A stretch of DNA of 64,000 bases from CAVXJN01 sp963762165. Its GTDB lineage: Bacteria; Pseudomonadota; Gammaproteobacteria; JASBUN01. Under the pieces are notes generated by a model. That model had not been told where the DNA came from, searched no databases, and was given only the letters and a program-made list of their open reading frames with translations. The DNA is taken from NCBI GenBank assembly GCA_963762165.1, contig CAVXJN010000001.1, positions 248,001 to 312,000 on the forward strand, in the 5' to 3' direction. Positions 46,079 to 57,837 of this stretch are shown here, in pieces (position 1 is the stretch's first letter; the number at the start of each line of letters is the position of its first letter). A program made the position numbers and the translations under genes.

Positions 46079-47032
46079 ATGCCGATGCCCGGTTCCGGCA
46101 CCCCAGATTCGAATGGTTCCGCGTATCGCGGCCGATTCGCGCCCTCGCCCACCGGTCCGCTGCATTTCGGGTCGCTGATTGCCGCACTGGCGAGTTTTCT
46201 TCAGGCTCGAAGCCAGGGCGGTACGTGGCTGGTGCGCATCGAGGATCTCGATCCGCCACGGGAAGTCGCCGGCGCGAGCGACGATATCCTGCGTGCCCTG
46301 GACGCACTCGGCTTCGAATGGGACGGCGAGGTGCTCTACCAGAGCCGGCGCGACGAAGCTTATCAAGCCGCCTTGCAAAGTCTGCTCGAACACGGCCGGG
46401 CGTATCCGTGCGGCTGCAGCCGCCGCGAAATCGCCGCGCTGCAAGGCGATCGAAAGGCGCCCGCGGAACTTTTTTATCCCGGCACCTGTCGCCACGGCTT
46501 GGCGCCCGGACGACAAGCACGCGCCTGGCGCGTAGTGACGGACCGCAGCGCCATCACCTTCCGCGACCGTCTGCAAGGTCCGCAATCCCAGCAGCTGGAC
46601 CAGACCTGCGGCGATTTCGTGATTCGCCGGGCGGACGGCTTATTTGCATACCAACTGGCCGTGGTGGTGGACGATGACGCGCAAAACATCACCGAGGTGG
46701 TGCGCGGCTGCGATCTACTGGACTCGACCCCACGTCAGATCCACCTGCAACGATTGCTGGGGCTGGCGACCCCTGCCTACGTTCACGTCCCCGTGGCCTT
46801 GGACCGGTCCGGTGACAAACTCAGTAAGCAGACCGGCGCGGCCGCGGTCGATCGGCGTCGGGGCGCAGCATATCTGACTGCCGCTTTGGATTTTCTCGGC
46901 CAGTCGCCGCCCGCGGACCTGGCGCGCGCGGTTCCCCGCGAAGTTCTTTCCTGGGCCCGCGCCCATTGGCGCCTCGAAACGATCCCCCGGGTTCGGGGCA
47001 TTTTCGCCGACCCCCAATCCGGTTCCGGCTGA
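46079..47032 (+). CDS. gluQ: Glutamyl-Q tRNA(Asp) synthetase
   Basis: Attaches glutamate to the queuosine at the wobble position of tRNA-Asp. 317 residues, lacking the anticodon-binding domain of GltX as expected. HIGH-like motif RFAPSPTGPLHFGSLIAALA, LVRIEDLDPPREV, zinc ligands in CGCSRREIAAL, and the KMSKS-like DKLSKQTGA. dksA upstream of gluQ is the classical gammaproteobacterial linkage, here interrupted by the nitroreductase gene. It also complements queF in the same window. Confidence 0.95.
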   Translation: MPMPGSGTPDSNGSAYRGRFAPSPTGPLHFGSLIAALASFLQARSQGGTWLVRIEDLDPPREVAGASDDILRALDALGFEWDGEVLYQSRRDEAYQAALQSLLEHGRAYPCGCSRREIAALQGDRKAPAELFYPGTCRHGLAPGRQARAWRVVTDRSAITFRDRLQGPQSQQLDQTCGDFVIRRADGLFAYQLAVVVDDDAQNITEVVRGCDLLDSTPRQIHLQRLLGLATPAYVHVPVALDRSGDKLSKQTGAAAVDRRRGAAYLTAALDFLGQSPPADLARAVPREVLSWARAHWRLETIPRVRGIFADPQSGSG

Positions 47033-47207
47033 GAATCGGCACTACCGGTGGCAGGTTATCCCACAGATACCGCGTCATCCGAACCGATCGCGACCACGAA
47101 GCGCGGCATTGCCCTGGATTCGGGTCGCCGCGATCGCAGCAGCAGAATTCAGTTGTCGATGCACCGCGGATTGAGGCATCGTAGGCCGGTGCCGAAGCGA
47201 GATTTCC

Positions 47208-47651
47208 ATGACCGAAAGCGATCCCTACCTGAGCGCATTCCGCGGCAGTTTCGTCAGCATGTTGCGTTGGCCACAACTCGATGAGCTGTGGCACAACCTG
47301 CGCCGTGATGGCAGCAAGAAATGGTATGCGTATGCCATCGGAGAACTGCCGCCCAGCGCGACGCTGTCAGACGACGAGCTCGTGCGCTTCATCACCGAAA
47401 TCGATGCGCTGCTGCGGCGCGAGCACGATGAGGACTATTGCGGAATCGTCTACGTCGACGACCGCGACGATCCTCGATTCATCAAGATCTACGACCCCAA
47501 CAATCTCGGCAGCGTGTGCGGCTCCAGTGGCGCGCCGCCGCCGCTTCCAGGATGGACGCTGTCCACGCTGCCACCGACCGATCTGCGGGCTGCATTTCCG
47601 CTTCCCGGCAATCGCCGGCGCTGGTGGCGACGCTTGTTCGCAACCGACTGA
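47208..47651 (+). CDS. Small cytoplasmic protein of unknown function
   Basis: 147 residues beginning MTESDPYLSAFRGSFVSMLRW. The first two thirds look like a compact alpha/beta domain (KKWYAYAIGELPPSATLSD; DEDYCGIVYVDDRDDPRFIKIYDP). The tail is proline-rich and ends in a basic tryptophan-rich stretch (NRRRWWRRLF). No family was recognised. The frame is clean and codon use resembles the neighbours. The gene is isolated, with 175 bases ahead and 343 behind. Confidence 0.65.
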   Translation: MTESDPYLSAFRGSFVSMLRWPQLDELWHNLRRDGSKKWYAYAIGELPPSATLSDDELVRFITEIDALLRREHDEDYCGIVYVDDRDDPRFIKIYDPNNLGSVCGSSGAPPPLPGWTLSTLPPTDLRAAFPLPGNRRRWWRRLFATD

Positions 47652-47994
47652 ATCCGGTTTTCACGAGGAGATGTTGTAACGGCCGCGCGCGGCCCGGCCC
47701 AGGTAGCGCGGTCCATTGCCTGCGCGCCGCCGCACCGGGTGGTTACGGTGGTTGGCATCACGCGGCAGGCATTATACTGTACCCAGTCACGTCTCAATTC
47801 TTGCGGTATCGATACGGTCCGTTGCGGCGTCGCGGTCATCATGCGCACCAGTACCTGCCAGTTGGCCGCCCGACTGACCAATGTTGTAAAGGCCGGGCTC
47901 AAACGATATTGAAATGCTGCTCAGACCTGGTTCAGTACAAAACCGCGCACTGAAAAATGAACTGACGCGACCCAAGCCCTGAGGGAGAACAGAA
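47652..47994 (+). promoter_or_regulatory. Long leader upstream of acs
   Basis: 343 bases without a gene. It holds a perfect palindrome GGCCGCGCGCGGCC (47681-47694), possibly the terminator of the preceding gene. TTGGCA (47752-47757) and TATACT (47773-47778) form a suboptimally spaced (15 bases) promoter candidate that would give a long untranslated leader. GAGGGAGAA immediately before the acs ATG is a good ribosome site. A long leader fits the regulated expression usual for acs. Confidence 0.35.
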
Positions 47995-49938
<1,944 letters not shown>

Positions 49939-50162
49939 ATCGCGCCATCGGCAATGCCGGGAACCGGTGCAGCGCCACGGGCATCGCTGGCGCAGTACCG
50001 TCCCGGCAGTCGATTCGGCCGCAAGCCCGGCGTTCGACAACGCGCAGCCGATCTGCGTCAGCCGGTGCATGGGCGAGCGGCGGTTGCGCATCTCGACTCT
50101 GACCACACGTTGAGCCATTGCAGCTCCAATCGACTTTCCGCTAAGGCGGCGGAGTAACCCTT

Positions 50163-51341
50163 GTGTCCGAAAGTCTGACCCGCTCCCGCGCTTCTCCGGA
50201 CAAGGCCCGCGATTGGCTGGACAATATGACGGCGAACCCGGCGACCGGGACCGTCCCTGTTAGCGACGCCTGCGGCTGTGTGCTGCGCGGCGATCTGTTC
50301 GCCGAGGCCAATCTGCCGCCTACGCACATTGCCGCGACCAACGGTTACGCATTGCAGGCGCGGGCATCGGCCGGCGCTTCGGAGTACAACCCTTTGCCGC
50401 TGCGCTTGCGTTCCGGCGCCGAGGCAGGTCCCGTCGGTCCTGACGAAGCCGTCGCGGTCATCAGCGGCGATACGATACCGGACGGCGCCGATACCGTAGT
50501 CACCTGCGATGAGGCCGAACTGCGAAACGACGGTCTCGAACTCTACCACCCGCTCGCCGAGGGACAATACGTGGTCCATGCGGGCGCAGAGGTAACCGAT
50601 GGCCAGCGCGTGTTCGCATCCGGACACCAGTTGCGGCCGGAGGATTTGAACTTGCTGTCGCAACTGGGACTGACGCGACTGGATGTGGTGCGCCGCCCGC
50701 GAGTACGCTTGCTGATGGTGGCCGCGCCGGAGCGCGACGCCAACGGCATCATGCTCGAGGCGCTGCTGAAACGAGACGGCGCCGCTTCCATTGCCACACT
50801 CCATACACCGGACCACGCAGCCCTGCGCAACGCATTGACCGAAGCGGACTGCGAGTTGATCCTGATTTGCGGCGGCAGCGGCGATGGCGCCAATGATTTT
50901 TCCGCTGCCGCCCTTGCCGAGGCCGGCGAATTGGAGTTCCACGGAATCGCCATGAGCCCGGGAGAAACGACCGCCCTTGGCCGGACCGCAAACGCGCCGG
51001 TGGCACTGCTTCCGGGCGCACCGCTGCCGTGTTTATATGCCTACGAGTGGTTCGCGGGCCGCGCAGTCCGGCGCCTTGCCGGGCAGTCGGGCGACTGGCC
51101 CTACGGTCTGCGGCGCGCGCGCCTGAGTCGCAAGGTCGCCTCCAGCCTGGGGCGCCTGGAATTCTGCCGTGTACAGATCCGCGGCGACCTGGCGCACCCG
51201 TCGGCAATTGCCGAACAGCGACTACTGTCCAGCGCAGTGCGGGCCGATGGATTCGTGCCCGTCCCACATACCAGCGAAGGCTGGCCGGAGGCGACCGAGG
51301 TGATCGTTTGGATGCAGACACCGTTCCCGAGTCAGGAGTGA
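50163..51341 (+). CDS. Degenerate MoeA-like molybdopterin protein
   Basis: 392 residues from GTG 50163. MoeA architecture is recognisable (ISGDTIPDGADTVVTCDEAE; LILICGGSGDGANDF), but key features are altered. The usual MDGYA motif reads ATNGYAL with Asn in place of the catalytic-region Asp; the STGDE segment is replaced by VAAPERDANG; PGKP is replaced by SPGETTALG. It is unlikely to insert molybdenum by itself and may pair with, or regulate, the complete MoeA that begins five bases later. The frame is clean, so this is divergence, not breakage. Confidence 0.75.
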   Translation: MSESLTRSRASPDKARDWLDNMTANPATGTVPVSDACGCVLRGDLFAEANLPPTHIAATNGYALQARASAGASEYNPLPLRLRSGAEAGPVGPDEAVAVISGDTIPDGADTVVTCDEAELRNDGLELYHPLAEGQYVVHAGAEVTDGQRVFASGHQLRPEDLNLLSQLGLTRLDVVRRPRVRLLMVAAPERDANGIMLEALLKRDGAASIATLHTPDHAALRNALTEADCELILICGGSGDGANDFSAAALAEAGELEFHGIAMSPGETTALGRTANAPVALLPGAPLPCLYAYEWFAGRAVRRLAGQSGDWPYGLRRARLSRKVASSLGRLEFCRVQIRGDLAHPSAIAEQRLLSSAVRADGFVPVPHTSEGWPEATEVIVWMQTPFPSQE

Positions 51342-51346
51342 ATTGC

Positions 51347-53308
51347 ATGCTCGATGCGAAAAAACTGAGCGAACAACGGGCCGCAGCGCGACAAAGCCAA
51401 TTCCTGGAGGTGCTCAGCCCCGATGAGGCGACCCGGCGCTTCCGAGCGCACCTTACGATGGTGCCGCTGGGCAGCGAAACCGTCTCCCTCGCCGCGGCAC
51501 TGGGACGCGTAGTCGCTGAAGATATACGCGCCGGCGTCGATGTACCCGGATTCGACCGCGCCAATGTCGACGGTTTCGCGGTGCGCTCTGCCGATACCGT
51601 CGGTGCCAGTGAGGACGCGCCGTGCCTGCTGCGACTCAATGACGACGTCATCACTCCTGGCGTCCAGGCGCGCAATCCGGTAACGCCGGGCAGCGCGACC
51701 GTGGTGGCGACGGGCGCCTTGATTCCGCGCGGCGCCGACGCGGTGGTCATGGTCGAAGATACCGAGTTGTCGGAACACGAATCGGAGACATCCGTGCTGG
51801 TACGACGGACCGTCGCTCCAGGCGCATTCATCACCTTCGCCGGCACCGACATCGGCCAGGGTGAAACCGTGCTGCGCGCCGGCCAACTGCTCACTTCGCG
51901 CGAAATCGGTGTTCTCGCGGCGGTGGGCTGCGACAAGTTACCGGTCTACCGCAAGCCACGTGTCGCCGTGATTTCCACCGGCAACGAAGTCGTCGCACCC
52001 GGCGAGCCGTTGCCGGTCGGTTGTGTGTACGACTCCAATGCCGCGATCGTCGCCGCGGCGGTCAACGAACTCGGCGGCGAAGCCGTGTGCCTCGGCGCAG
52101 TGGCGGATGATGCCTCGGCGTTGCGAGAGATCCTCGATCGCGCCTTGCAATACGATATGGTCATCCTGTCGGGCGGCACTTCGAAAGGTGCGGGCGATTT
52201 GTCCTACCACGTCCTGGACCGACTGCAAGAACCGGGTGTTTTGGTTCACGGCGTGGCGTTGAAACCAGGCAAACCCCTTTGTCTTGCAGTAAGCGGCACC
52301 ACCCCGGTAATTATCCTGCCGGGATTCCCGACCTCGGCGATTTTTACCTTTCATCAATTCGTCGCGCCGGTGGTACGCGCATACTCGGGGCTGCCGCAGG
52401 CCCAGCAACAGACGGTATCGGCCACGCTCCCGGTACGCATCGTATCCGACCGCGGACGCATGGAGTTCGTGATGGTCGGGCTGGTTCGCACCGATTCCGG
52501 TTTTGCCGCCTACCCCATGGGCAAGAATTCCGGCGCCGTCACCGCTTTTTCCCATGCCGACGGATTCATCCGCGTCGACACGGAGACCGAGCAGCTGGCC
52601 GCGGGCAGCACGGTCGAGGTGCATCTGCTATCCGAGCAGCTCGAGCCTGCCGATCTGGTTTCCATCGGCAGTCATTGCGTGGGCCTCGATCGCTTGCTGG
52701 GACGTCTGCAGACCCGTGGCGTGCAAACCAAATCACTGCATGTCGGCAGCACAGGCGGTTTGGCTGCGGTTCGCCGTGGCGAGTGCGACATCGCCGGAGT
52801 TCACCTGCTCGATCCGCAGACCGGCGAATACAACCGGCCGTTTCTGGAGCCAGACATGGAGTTGATCAAGGGCTATCGTCGCCTGCAAGGTATCGTCTAT
52901 CGCGCCGATGACGAACGATTCGCGGACAGGAAGTCACCGCAAGAGGCCGTACGCGCAGCGCTAGCGGACCCCGAGTGCCTGATGGTCAATCGCAACGCCG
53001 GCAGCGGTACCCGCATCCTGATCGATGGACTGCTCGAAGGCGCGCAACCCCCGGGCTACGCAGTACAACCCAAATCTCACAACGCTGTGGCCACCGCCGT
53101 TGCCCAAGGCAGGGCCGACTGGGGCGTGGCCATTGATACCGTGGCGCGCTTCTACGGACTCGGCTTCATACCGCTGCTGGAAGAGCACTATGACTTCGCC
53201 GTACCGAGACCCCGGCTACAGCGCCCGGCGGTGCAGCGCTTCATCCAGTTGCTGCAGGAACCGGAGGCGCAAGCCGAGCTACGCGAACTCGGTTTTCGGA
53301 TCGGGTGA
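51347..53308 (+). CDS. moeA: MoeA molybdotransferase fused to a periplasmic-binding-protein-like domain
   Basis: 653 residues from ATG 51347 with ribosome site CAGGAG inside the preceding gene's end. Residues 1-420 are a canonical MoeA: FDRANVDGFAVR, ATGALIPRGADAVVMVEDTE, VISTGNEVVAPGE, SNAA, ILSGGTSKGAGDLSYHV, VALKPGKPL and LPGFPTSAIF. Residues ~430-653 form a PBP-like domain (HVGSTGGLAAVRRGECDIAG; MVNRNAGSGTRILID), as in MoeA2-type proteins of archaea and some bacteria, possibly sensing molybdate or tungstate. Inserts metal into molybdopterin. Confidence 0.88.
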   Translation: MLDAKKLSEQRAAARQSQFLEVLSPDEATRRFRAHLTMVPLGSETVSLAAALGRVVAEDIRAGVDVPGFDRANVDGFAVRSADTVGASEDAPCLLRLNDDVITPGVQARNPVTPGSATVVATGALIPRGADAVVMVEDTELSEHESETSVLVRRTVAPGAFITFAGTDIGQGETVLRAGQLLTSREIGVLAAVGCDKLPVYRKPRVAVISTGNEVVAPGEPLPVGCVYDSNAAIVAAAVNELGGEAVCLGAVADDASALREILDRALQYDMVILSGGTSKGAGDLSYHVLDRLQEPGVLVHGVALKPGKPLCLAVSGTTPVIILPGFPTSAIFTFHQFVAPVVRAYSGLPQAQQQTVSATLPVRIVSDRGRMEFVMVGLVRTDSGFAAYPMGKNSGAVTAFSHADGFIRVDTETEQLAAGSTVEVHLLSEQLEPADLVSIGSHCVGLDRLLGRLQTRGVQTKSLHVGSTGGLAAVRRGECDIAGVHLLDPQTGEYNRPFLEPDMELIKGYRRLQGIVYRADDERFADRKSPQEAVRAALADPECLMVNRNAGSGTRILIDGLLEGAQPPGYAVQPKSHNAVATAVAQGRADWGVAIDTVARFYGLGFIPLLEEHYDFAVPRPRLQRPAVQRFIQLLQEPEAQAELRELGFRIG

Positions 53309-53335
53309 TCGGCCGCCACGGATACACGAAAAATG

Positions 53336-53364
53336 GAAGCTGGAAGGCGGGAACCTCCAGCTTC
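53336..53364 (-). terminator. Rho-independent terminator of the DUF3604 gene
   Basis: Nine-base stem GAAGCTGGA / TCCAGCTTC. Read on the minus strand it is followed by CATTTTTCG, a proper T-tract, 56 bases after the DUF3604 stop. The same hairpin lies 28 bases past the convergent moeA stop and may serve both. Confidence 0.6.
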
Positions 53365-53419
53365 TAATGCGATGGCGGCAGCCATCGGAGCCCGACCGCC
53401 CTCGCCTTTCACGAACCCG

Positions 53420-55859
53420 TTATTTGAACGTGATGAACAGCGCCGAAGTCCAGGCCATGGAACCGTCCGATTGCCGGCCGGCCAGATAAACCGGCCGGAA
53501 CCCATGGGGACCGTTCTGCGGCGCCACATCCAGCGTGCCCGACACGTCCCGGGGCATTTCCACATCGCTCAAGCGTTCGAGTGCCAGGAACATGTCTTGA
53601 CCGCCCAATTCCATCCGCAAAGCGCCATCCTGGCTTGCCAATAGTTCCTTGCCGGAAATCTCCCAGGAAAATGTCGGACAGTGAACGAAGGGGTTGCCTT
53701 TCAACGGATCGCCGACTTTGACATATCCATCGATGGTACCTTCCACGCGGATGCGCGCATTCGCCAGATTGGAGAGTCCAACTCGATTCCGTCGGAATCG
53801 CCGTAGGTGTCGGACTTGAAGGCTACCGTCACCGGATCCTGGCGCCAGCAGGTTTCCTCGGCGTGCTCGAAGCCCTGGCCGCGGAAACCATGGACCACGC
53901 CGTTGATGACACTGATACGACCCTTTCCATGCAGCCCAGCGATAGCGGTCCTTGATGCGGGCGCCGCCCCAGCGCAAGCGGATGCGCCGCTCGGAGAAGC
54001 CGTATTCACTGTGCAGGTCCCGCCGCCACAATAAGCCGGCGTGGTCGTAAGCGGCGATCTCATCCCAACCGACGTCGCCCAGGAATCGGTAGCTGACTTC
54101 GGCACTGCCTTCGTGTTCGAACTCATCGCCCTGACGTATTTGCCGCAGGACGGCCAACGCGACGCTACGCTCGCCGGTGGTCGCCCAGGTATGGCGCTCG
54201 CGCAATGCCTTGCCGATGGCTTTGCGGCTCAGCTTGTCCGACAGAATACCGGTGACGCCGCCTTTGACGCCGAACACGGCGGTACCGGGAACACCGCCGC
54301 CGCAACGGCCGCGGTGCTCGTCACCGTTCGCGGATGCTCCGAGCTTATAACCGCGTGCCATCACGTCACGATAGAGCCATGGGAACTGGCCCCAGGCGGA
54401 GCCGATCTCCACTAAACGCTCCAAGGTCGGGTGATGCCAGTCCATGATGCAACGACGGCCGCCGACATGGGGCATCAGCAAGATGTCCTTCCGGGATCGT
54501 GGATATAGGCCGCCCAGAGTTCTTCGAGCGGCCAGGCTCCCGGCTCGATCTGATCGCCGCTCATGTCCTCGTTCCACTCGAACGAGCGCACCAGATTGCC
54601 GTGGCGATCGAACGGAAACTCGGGCTTTTTGCCGTGCAGGAACACGACGTTATGATCGCCGCCGGCGCAGGAATTGCCGCACCATTCGGTGCCGGGATAG
54701 CAGACGAATTCGCCCGTCTTGTCCAGCTCGTCGATCAATTCGACCGTCTTGTCCCAGCGCGCTTTGGTGATCTGGAAGTCGTTGGCGGTGTATCCCAGCA
54801 CATCGAGCCCGGCGACATCCCGGCCATAGGTCAAGTTGTACACCGAATCATTGGTGCCGACGGTATCGTCGGAATGGACGTGCAGAGTCACCGTAGAAAA
54901 CGCGCGGGTACGACGCTGGATTCCTCGATCGTGACATAAAACGTTTGCTCCACGGGACGGGCTGCGTTGAGCAGCTTCGCCGTGATCGCCAACTCACCTG
55001 GCTCTTTGGTCGGCAAATCCTTGAGCAGCGCGACCGCCCATCCCTTCGGCGACAGTTTCACTTTCTTGTCGAAGACCCGCTCGCCGTCGCATGCGGCGCC
55101 TGGACTTGCACTTCGCCGCCGATATCCCAGCAGGTATTGCCCCAGCTATCTTCGGCGCGAATACGCAACGGAACTTTTTCTGCCGACTGCGCAAGTCGCG
55201 AACCGACGATAACCAGTTCCGACGGCTCGCCGGCGACGATGTCGATCACCGCGTCGCCCGGAATATCGGCAAAACGCGAGGTACCCAGGGGATCGACGTA
55301 GCAGCGGAAGCGGAAGCCGTTCTCGACGAATGTCTGCACCCGGGTGCCGGGACCGCCGGCGCGTTTGTCGCCCAGCCGAATGATGATATGGTCGCCAGGC
55401 TTGAGGTAACCATCGACGGTGTCGACGATCACCGCTTTCTGGAACGGACGTTCGTGACCCTTCTGGTCGAAACGAACTTTCAACGCCTGCACGGTGGCCG
55501 GGCTTTGGCCCGGAGCAAGAGGCCCAGCCTGGTATTCGGCCGACACATAATTCGCTCCGGCGGGATCCGTAGTCTGGAACAAGGCCCAATCCGAGTAGAA
55601 TTTGAACGTGGCCTTGATCCACGCGCCGTCGGCGATACCGGACGCACCGACTTCGTAGTCCAGTACAATTTCTTCCCAGCTTCCCGCCACCAAGCGCGAG
55701 ACATTGCAGCTGACTTTGCCGAGGAACGACATGCTTTTCGTTTTTCCATACAAGCCCTTCGGGCGCCGTATAGTCGCCGAGCTTCTTTTTGATCTGAGCC
55801 TCGGTATAGGCTTTAGCGGTATTCTTGGGCACCTTGCTTTTATCCACACGTTTGTCCAT
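53420..55859 (-). CDS. DUF3604 family protein, at least six frame breaks
   Basis: A large protein (about 810 residues after repair). Start ATG 55859 gives MDKRVDKSKVPKNTAKAYTE and follows GAGAGG. The N-terminal part (APEGLYGKTKSM; FLGKVSCNVSRLVAGSWEE) is a beta-rich region. The DUF3604 core has LHVHSDDTVGTNDSVYNLTYG, VCYPGTEWCGNSCAGGDHN, CIMDWHHPTLERLVEI and GASANGDEHRGR; its repeated His/Asp residues suggest a PHP-like metal site. No signal peptide is seen. Breaks lie near 55765, 55090, 54905, 54485, 53935 and 53775. It starts 17 bases after the DASS transporter stop, so they form one transcription unit. Function of DUF3604 is not established. Confidence 0.75.
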
Positions 55860-55876
55860 TACGCACCTCTCGTTAA

Positions 55877-57498
55877 TCATAATTTCAGCTTCGACACCCT
55901 GGATCGATCGTGCGCTATTGTCAGAACGGCCATGGCACGCTCGCGATCCCAAACCGGCAGGCCGAGAAACGCATACCATGGCGCCATGATCAGCAAGCCG
56001 TAGGCGATCGCGATCAGAATGCATGCCCAACCGGCCTTGGCGTAGTCAGTGGTGGAAAAGGTTTCCGAGCCGTAGGCGATGACCGCGGCTGTAATCTGAG
56101 TCGGCAGCAGGTACGCGTAGGTATCCGTGTCGCAGACCAGCAGAGTAAACGCCACCGGGTGCAGGCTCAGGGATTTGGCCATGGCGTAGGTAATCGGCGC
56201 CAGCATCGCCACCGCGGCGACGTTGGAGAGCATGCCAATACGGATGACATGGGTGCCGACCATCAGCGCCAACACAATGCCCCACCAAGGAAGTCCAACG
56301 ACTGAATGGTGAATCAAATCGGACAGCCAGCCGGCGAGGCCGGATTTGGTCATCGCCGCCGTCATGGTGATTGCACCGCCGAGCAGCAGGAACGTTCCCC
56401 AGATGGTCTTTTGCTGCACTTGATTCCAGGAGAACGGAAACAGTCCGGGGATAAACAGAAGCAGCAGGCCGATCAGTCCGATGACGCCGAGCTGGAATGT
56501 GTGGAGTTGATAAATCGGGCTGCCCTTGCCCATCACGAACAACAGCGCAATGACCGCGAACACCAGCACCAGCGTCCATTCGGCGCCGCTCATCGGACCG
56601 AGCGCTTTGTGCTGGTCGTGGATCTTTTCGTGACCGCCGGCAATCACCACGCGACCGGTTTTGAAGTGGTAACGCACCCAGGCCTGGGTGAGTACGAACA
56701 TTCCCAAGTACGGAAACTGCAAAACGGCCCATTCCAGATAGCTGATGGTGTATCCGTCCTGAGCGAATATGTTCACCATGATCAGATTGGGCAGGTGGGC
56801 CGTCATGATGAACACGCCACAGATCATGGTTCCGTAGACCAAGAGACTGTATTACAATCGCTTTTTTTGCCTCCTCCTCTTCCGGACTGTCGCCTAGCAG
56901 ATTGGTGATGCCTTTTACCACCGGCAGCAAGCGTGGCAGCGCGGGCGTTGGCTGCCGGAATCAAGAACGCCAGGATCACATTGACGAAGAACATTCCCCA
57001 GATTACGCGCCCGACGCTCGACGCCTTGATTTTGTCGAGAATCGCCAACGCTATACGGCGGTCCAGCTTCAACAATTGCATAATCGCGCCGACGATGAAC
57101 GCGAACAGACATAGCCATACGACGTGTTTTGTGAATCCGGCAAAAACGGTGTTCATGGGCGGAGCTGCAACTTGCCATTCTTACCCACTGGCCAGGGGAT
57201 ACCGTGCGTCAGGATCAACAAGGTGGGAATCGATAGCCCGGTGATACCGACAGGCATCGCTTCCGACACCCACATGAGGCTGGCCCAGACGACGACCGCC
57301 AATACCGCCATGCCGTTTTCCGACAGGCCTTCCGGCCGCGGAAATACCCAAAGGATCAGCGCAAACATGATCCAGGCCGCGAAAAATCCGAACAGCACGC
57401 GCGTCGGATTGCGGCCGCTTTCCCGGATATTTTCGATCATCCGGGTCGCCGATGCGGGATGAAACCCCGCCGTTCATAGATGCAGGAACAGTGACCAT
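55877..57498 (-). CDS. DASS/SLC13-type sodium:anion symporter, four frame breaks
   Basis: About 538 residues after repair, 11-12 membrane helices. ATG 57498 is preceded by AGAGGAGGAGG, a strong ribosome site. Segments: FAAWIMFALILWVFPRPEGL, LMWVSEAMPVGITGLSIPTL (first SNT-like area), FFVNVILAFLIPAANARAA, MTAHLPNLIMVNIFAQ, ITMTAAMTKSGLAGWLSDLI and ACILIAIAYGLLIMAPWYA. Breaks near 57465 (+1), 57160 (-1), 56930 (+1) and 56848 (+1). DASS members carry dicarboxylates, sulfate or related anions; the substrate here cannot be read off. Divergent from the Crp/Fnr regulator and followed by the DUF3604 gene. Confidence 0.8.
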
Positions 57499-57837
57499 GC
57501 GCCGCCTCCTCCTCTACCTGATCTGATTATCGTTATTGGGCATTGACCGAAGTCCCGGCCCGGTTGCCGCGAATCTGCGCGGTAACGGCTGCTCGCGGTT
57601 CAGGACGTAGATATACGGCCGGGGCGTACTCAAAGTCTGTCGGCTGGCCGACATCGTGCCGCGCTGTGACACGGGCATCCTGAACAATCGCGCTTTTAGA
57701 CTTGGTTTAACCACCGCCACTTGCATCCCTTCGTGGTTGGGTATATAGGCTATAGCGCAGCTATATTGTAGAACGCAGCCGGCTTACAAACGACCGGGCG
57801 ATGTACCGCCCTCCGCATCAGTAACAACCGGTGAACT
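57499..57837 (+). promoter_or_regulatory. Divergent control region of DASS transporter and Crp/Fnr regulator
   Basis: 339 bases without a gene. It contains the palindrome described at 57751-57765 and, just left of it, TTGCAT (57721-57726) with TATAGG (57744-57749) at 17 bases, a moderate promoter pointing to the regulator. GGTTTAACC near 57705 is another short palindrome. Confidence 0.4.
57751..57765. promoter_or_regulatory. Perfect dyad TATAGC-GCA-GCTATA, candidate operator
   Basis: Six-base arms around three bases, lying immediately after the putative -10 of the Crp/Fnr gene and flanked by more TATA-type sequence (ATATAG to the left, ATTGTAG to the right). Its position, 73 bases before the regulator's ATG in a divergent region, suits autoregulation. 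It does not match the FNR consensus TTGAT-N4-ATCAA. Confidence 0.35.

Noticed and set aside
49939..50162. Possible RNA gene or small ORF between acs and the moeA-like gene
   Set aside because: GC-rich with short hairpins only; no tRNA arms and no credible reading frame.
51029..51346. Upstream extension of the MoeA-PBP open frame
   Set aside because: It lies entirely within the preceding moeA-like gene in another frame; the ATG at 51347 has a good ribosome site.
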